Positions 62,833-64,000 of a stretch of DNA of 64,000 bases are shown here, piece after piece. The position numbers and the translations under genes were made by a program. The notes below the pieces were generated by a model. It saw only the letters and a list, made by a program, of their open reading frames with translations. It ran no database searches and had not been told where the DNA came from. Numbering within the stretch: the stretch's first letter is position 1; each line of letters starts with the position of its first letter. Origin of the DNA: an uncultured beta proteobacterium (GTDB taxonomy: Bacteria > Pseudomonadota > Gammaproteobacteria > Burkholderiales > Burkholderiaceae_C); NCBI GenBank assembly GCA_903873485.1, contig CAIQOO010000153.1, positions 1-64,000 on the forward strand, written 5' to 3'.

Positions 62833-64000
62833 AAATTCACATAATCGGATGCCCGTGGTCGGCAATTCGCTGGCAGAAGCGACAACAATCCTGGATATGG
62901 GTTGTGAAGGTGGCAGCTACACCATTTTTGGCGAGCAGCATCAGGGTCACTTGCGGTTCTGGCACGAGTCAAGTTGGTCCGTGTTTGACGACGATGATGA
63001 TGACGCGACACCCGCTTCCTTGCCAGATGCACCCACGCTCAAGCCAAGCCCGTGCTACGTCCAAACACTCGATGAAGCGCTGGAGTCAATCAAATCCTAC
63101 TGGCCAAACCTGTATCCCATCCAGGTTCATCCGGCCTTTGCCAAGGACATTTGGCAGCGGGCAATCACCTACTGGCGTGACCACGGCGGCCCTCGTGCGA
63201 TCCATGCTGCTTCAAAGTGGAGTCAACTTTGCCTTGGGCGGAAAATTACCAGCCTCGATGATCTGGATCTGTTCCCGTGGGATCTGCCTGCACACTGGCA
63301 TGACTTTGCCAGCGCCCTGCGCAAGACCCTGGCGCACATGGCAGAAGACCAGTTCCTGATCCTGCTGTGCAAAGGCAGCAGCCGTTTTGTGCAATTTGCC
63401 ACCCAGCACAAGCACATCCGGGTTGAGGCTAGCAGCAATCATTTCCTGTCGGGCCGGGATGCCTTGAGCGCCAAAGACATCAAGGCCCTGCGTCGTCTGG
63501 GCTGGCTGCCGCCCACTGGCACCTCCGGGCAAGCCACGCCCGAGCGCGATCCCGATGGTTCGCCCAACTATTTTCTTGAACTGTCACTACCGGTCGATTT
63601 CAGGCAACTGGTCACGCTGGCGATCAAAACCCTGTCGGCGGTGATGGGTGTCCCGCACGATGGCTATCTGGCCTACACCGCGTTTGGTGTGAGCGGCGGG
63701 GGTGATGTGAGCTACCCCGGTCTGGGCATCAAACGGGAAGTGACAGACCCGAACCTGCGCATGGAGGAACTGGCCGAGCGTCTGCTGAGCGTACTTCAGG
63801 AAGCGTCTGGCTGCGCTACGCTGGCATTCGATGACGATGGTGACGTGGCGCTGGACATGGCGGGACAACGCTGCTGGATTCGACTGATCGGGCAGCCACC
63901 GATGGTCAGGTTTTATCTGCCCCTACTGGTCGATATCAAGTCCAGCAAAAAGCTGCTGGAGCAGCTCAATCAACTCAACCTTCGTGGCGCACCGGTGTGC
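62825..64000 (+). CDS. TY-Chap-like (YbjN/type III chaperone-like) protein, 3' end outside window
   Basis: The reading frame is open from the ATG at 62825 to the last base, 392 codons, so the C-terminus is missing. The N-terminal part (about 1-55) is a small domain of unknown kind, then an Asp-run linker (WSVFDDDDDDATP, about 51-63) and a helical segment (about 75-130). From about residue 155 come two domains that resemble the TY-Chap group (YbjN/type III chaperone-like): HDFASALRKTLAHMAEDQFL, CKGSSRFVQFATQHKHIRVE, LSAKDIKALRRLGWLPPTG and SPNYFLELSLPVDFRQLVTL. These are best known as peptide-binding chaperone-like modules of polymorphic or conflict systems. Identification is from motif memory, so moderate confidence. 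A second ATG at 62849 is possible. Confidence 0.6.
   Translation, partial: MYKNSHNRMPVVGNSLAEATTILDMGCEGGSYTIFGEQHQGHLRFWHESSWSVFDDDDDDATPASLPDAPTLKPSPCYVQTLDEALESIKSYWPNLYPIQVHPAFAKDIWQRAITYWRDHGGPRAIHAASKWSQLCLGRKITSLDDLDLFPWDLPAHWHDFASALRKTLAHMAEDQFLILLCKGSSRFVQFATQHKHIRVEASSNHFLSGRDALSAKDIKALRRLGWLPPTGTSGQATPERDPDGSPNYFLELSLPVDFRQLVTLAIKTLSAVMGVPHDGYLAYTAFGVSGGGDVSYPGLGIKREVTDPNLRMEELAERLLSVLQEASGCATLAFDDDGDVALDMAGQRCWIRLIGQPPMVRFYLPLLVDIKSSKKLLEQLNQLNLRGAPVC

Overview
The window is a chromosomal segment of a betaproteobacterium, most likely Burkholderiales, family Comamonadaceae, close to Rhodoferax or Polaromonas. The evidence is conserved gene order (rpmF-plsX-fabHDG-acpP-fabF-rpoE; rluC divergent from rne; hemCDXY; carA-leuE-carB), G+C-rich coding DNA, and a short interspersed repeat of a type I associate with that family. 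I see no rRNA, tRNA, CRISPR array, prophage or complete insertion sequence. The genus is inferred from recognition only.

Layout. 1-7.9 kb (minus strand): fatty-acid and phospholipid synthesis (yceD, rpmF, plsX, fabH, fabD, fabG, acpP, fabF), followed by a small membrane protein, rpoE and the start of rseA. 7.9-12.4 kb: maf and an RsmI-like methylase (plus), then a tightly overlapped minus-strand set of S49 peptidase, Rieske protein, HAD phosphatase and rluC. 12.4-16 kb: rne with a long structured leader and an intrinsic terminator. 16-25.4 kb: a GGDEF protein, hemY-hemX-hemD-hemC, a Pat-like acyl-CoA synthetase/acetyltransferase, and a DinB polymerase. 25.5-30.8 kb: carB, leuE, carA.

31.1-42.3 kb is the most interesting block: a plus-strand ethylmalonyl-CoA pathway cluster. 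It encodes a CitE-superfamily lyase of an unusual family, methylsuccinyl-CoA dehydrogenase, mesaconyl-CoA hydratase, ethylmalonyl-CoA mutase, a MeaB GTPase, crotonyl-CoA carboxylase/reductase, a quinone-reductase-like enzyme and an (R)-enoyl-CoA hydratase. Together they would turn acetyl-CoA-derived (R)-3-hydroxybutyryl-CoA into glyoxylate plus propionyl-CoA, giving acetate or polyhydroxybutyrate assimilation without isocitrate lyase. The carboxylase/reductase carries a C-terminal pair of CBS domains, an apparently unusual fusion. No canonical Mcl1 lyase is present in the cluster, so the first gene is the candidate for that step. A terminator-like hairpin lies just before the first start codon.

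42.3-64 kb: an unknown protein, a divergent membrane pyrophosphatase, a renalase-like oxidase, gluQ, lysA, purL, an OmpA-family lipoprotein, a fatty-acid desaturase, an RsmB-like methyltransferase, an orphan outer-membrane efflux lipoprotein, a WYL regulator, an AAA-ATPase/PD-(D/E)XK protein, and an AT-rich unknown gene overlapping a TY-Chap-like protein that runs off the end.

Ten copies of a roughly 60-bp repeat are scattered through the window. Six lie within reading frames without breaking them (sppA-like, hemD, dinB, gluQ, purL twice) and two supply the last codons and stop of a gene (fabH, the AAA-ATPase). purL additionally carries a 69-bp palindrome of a second family.
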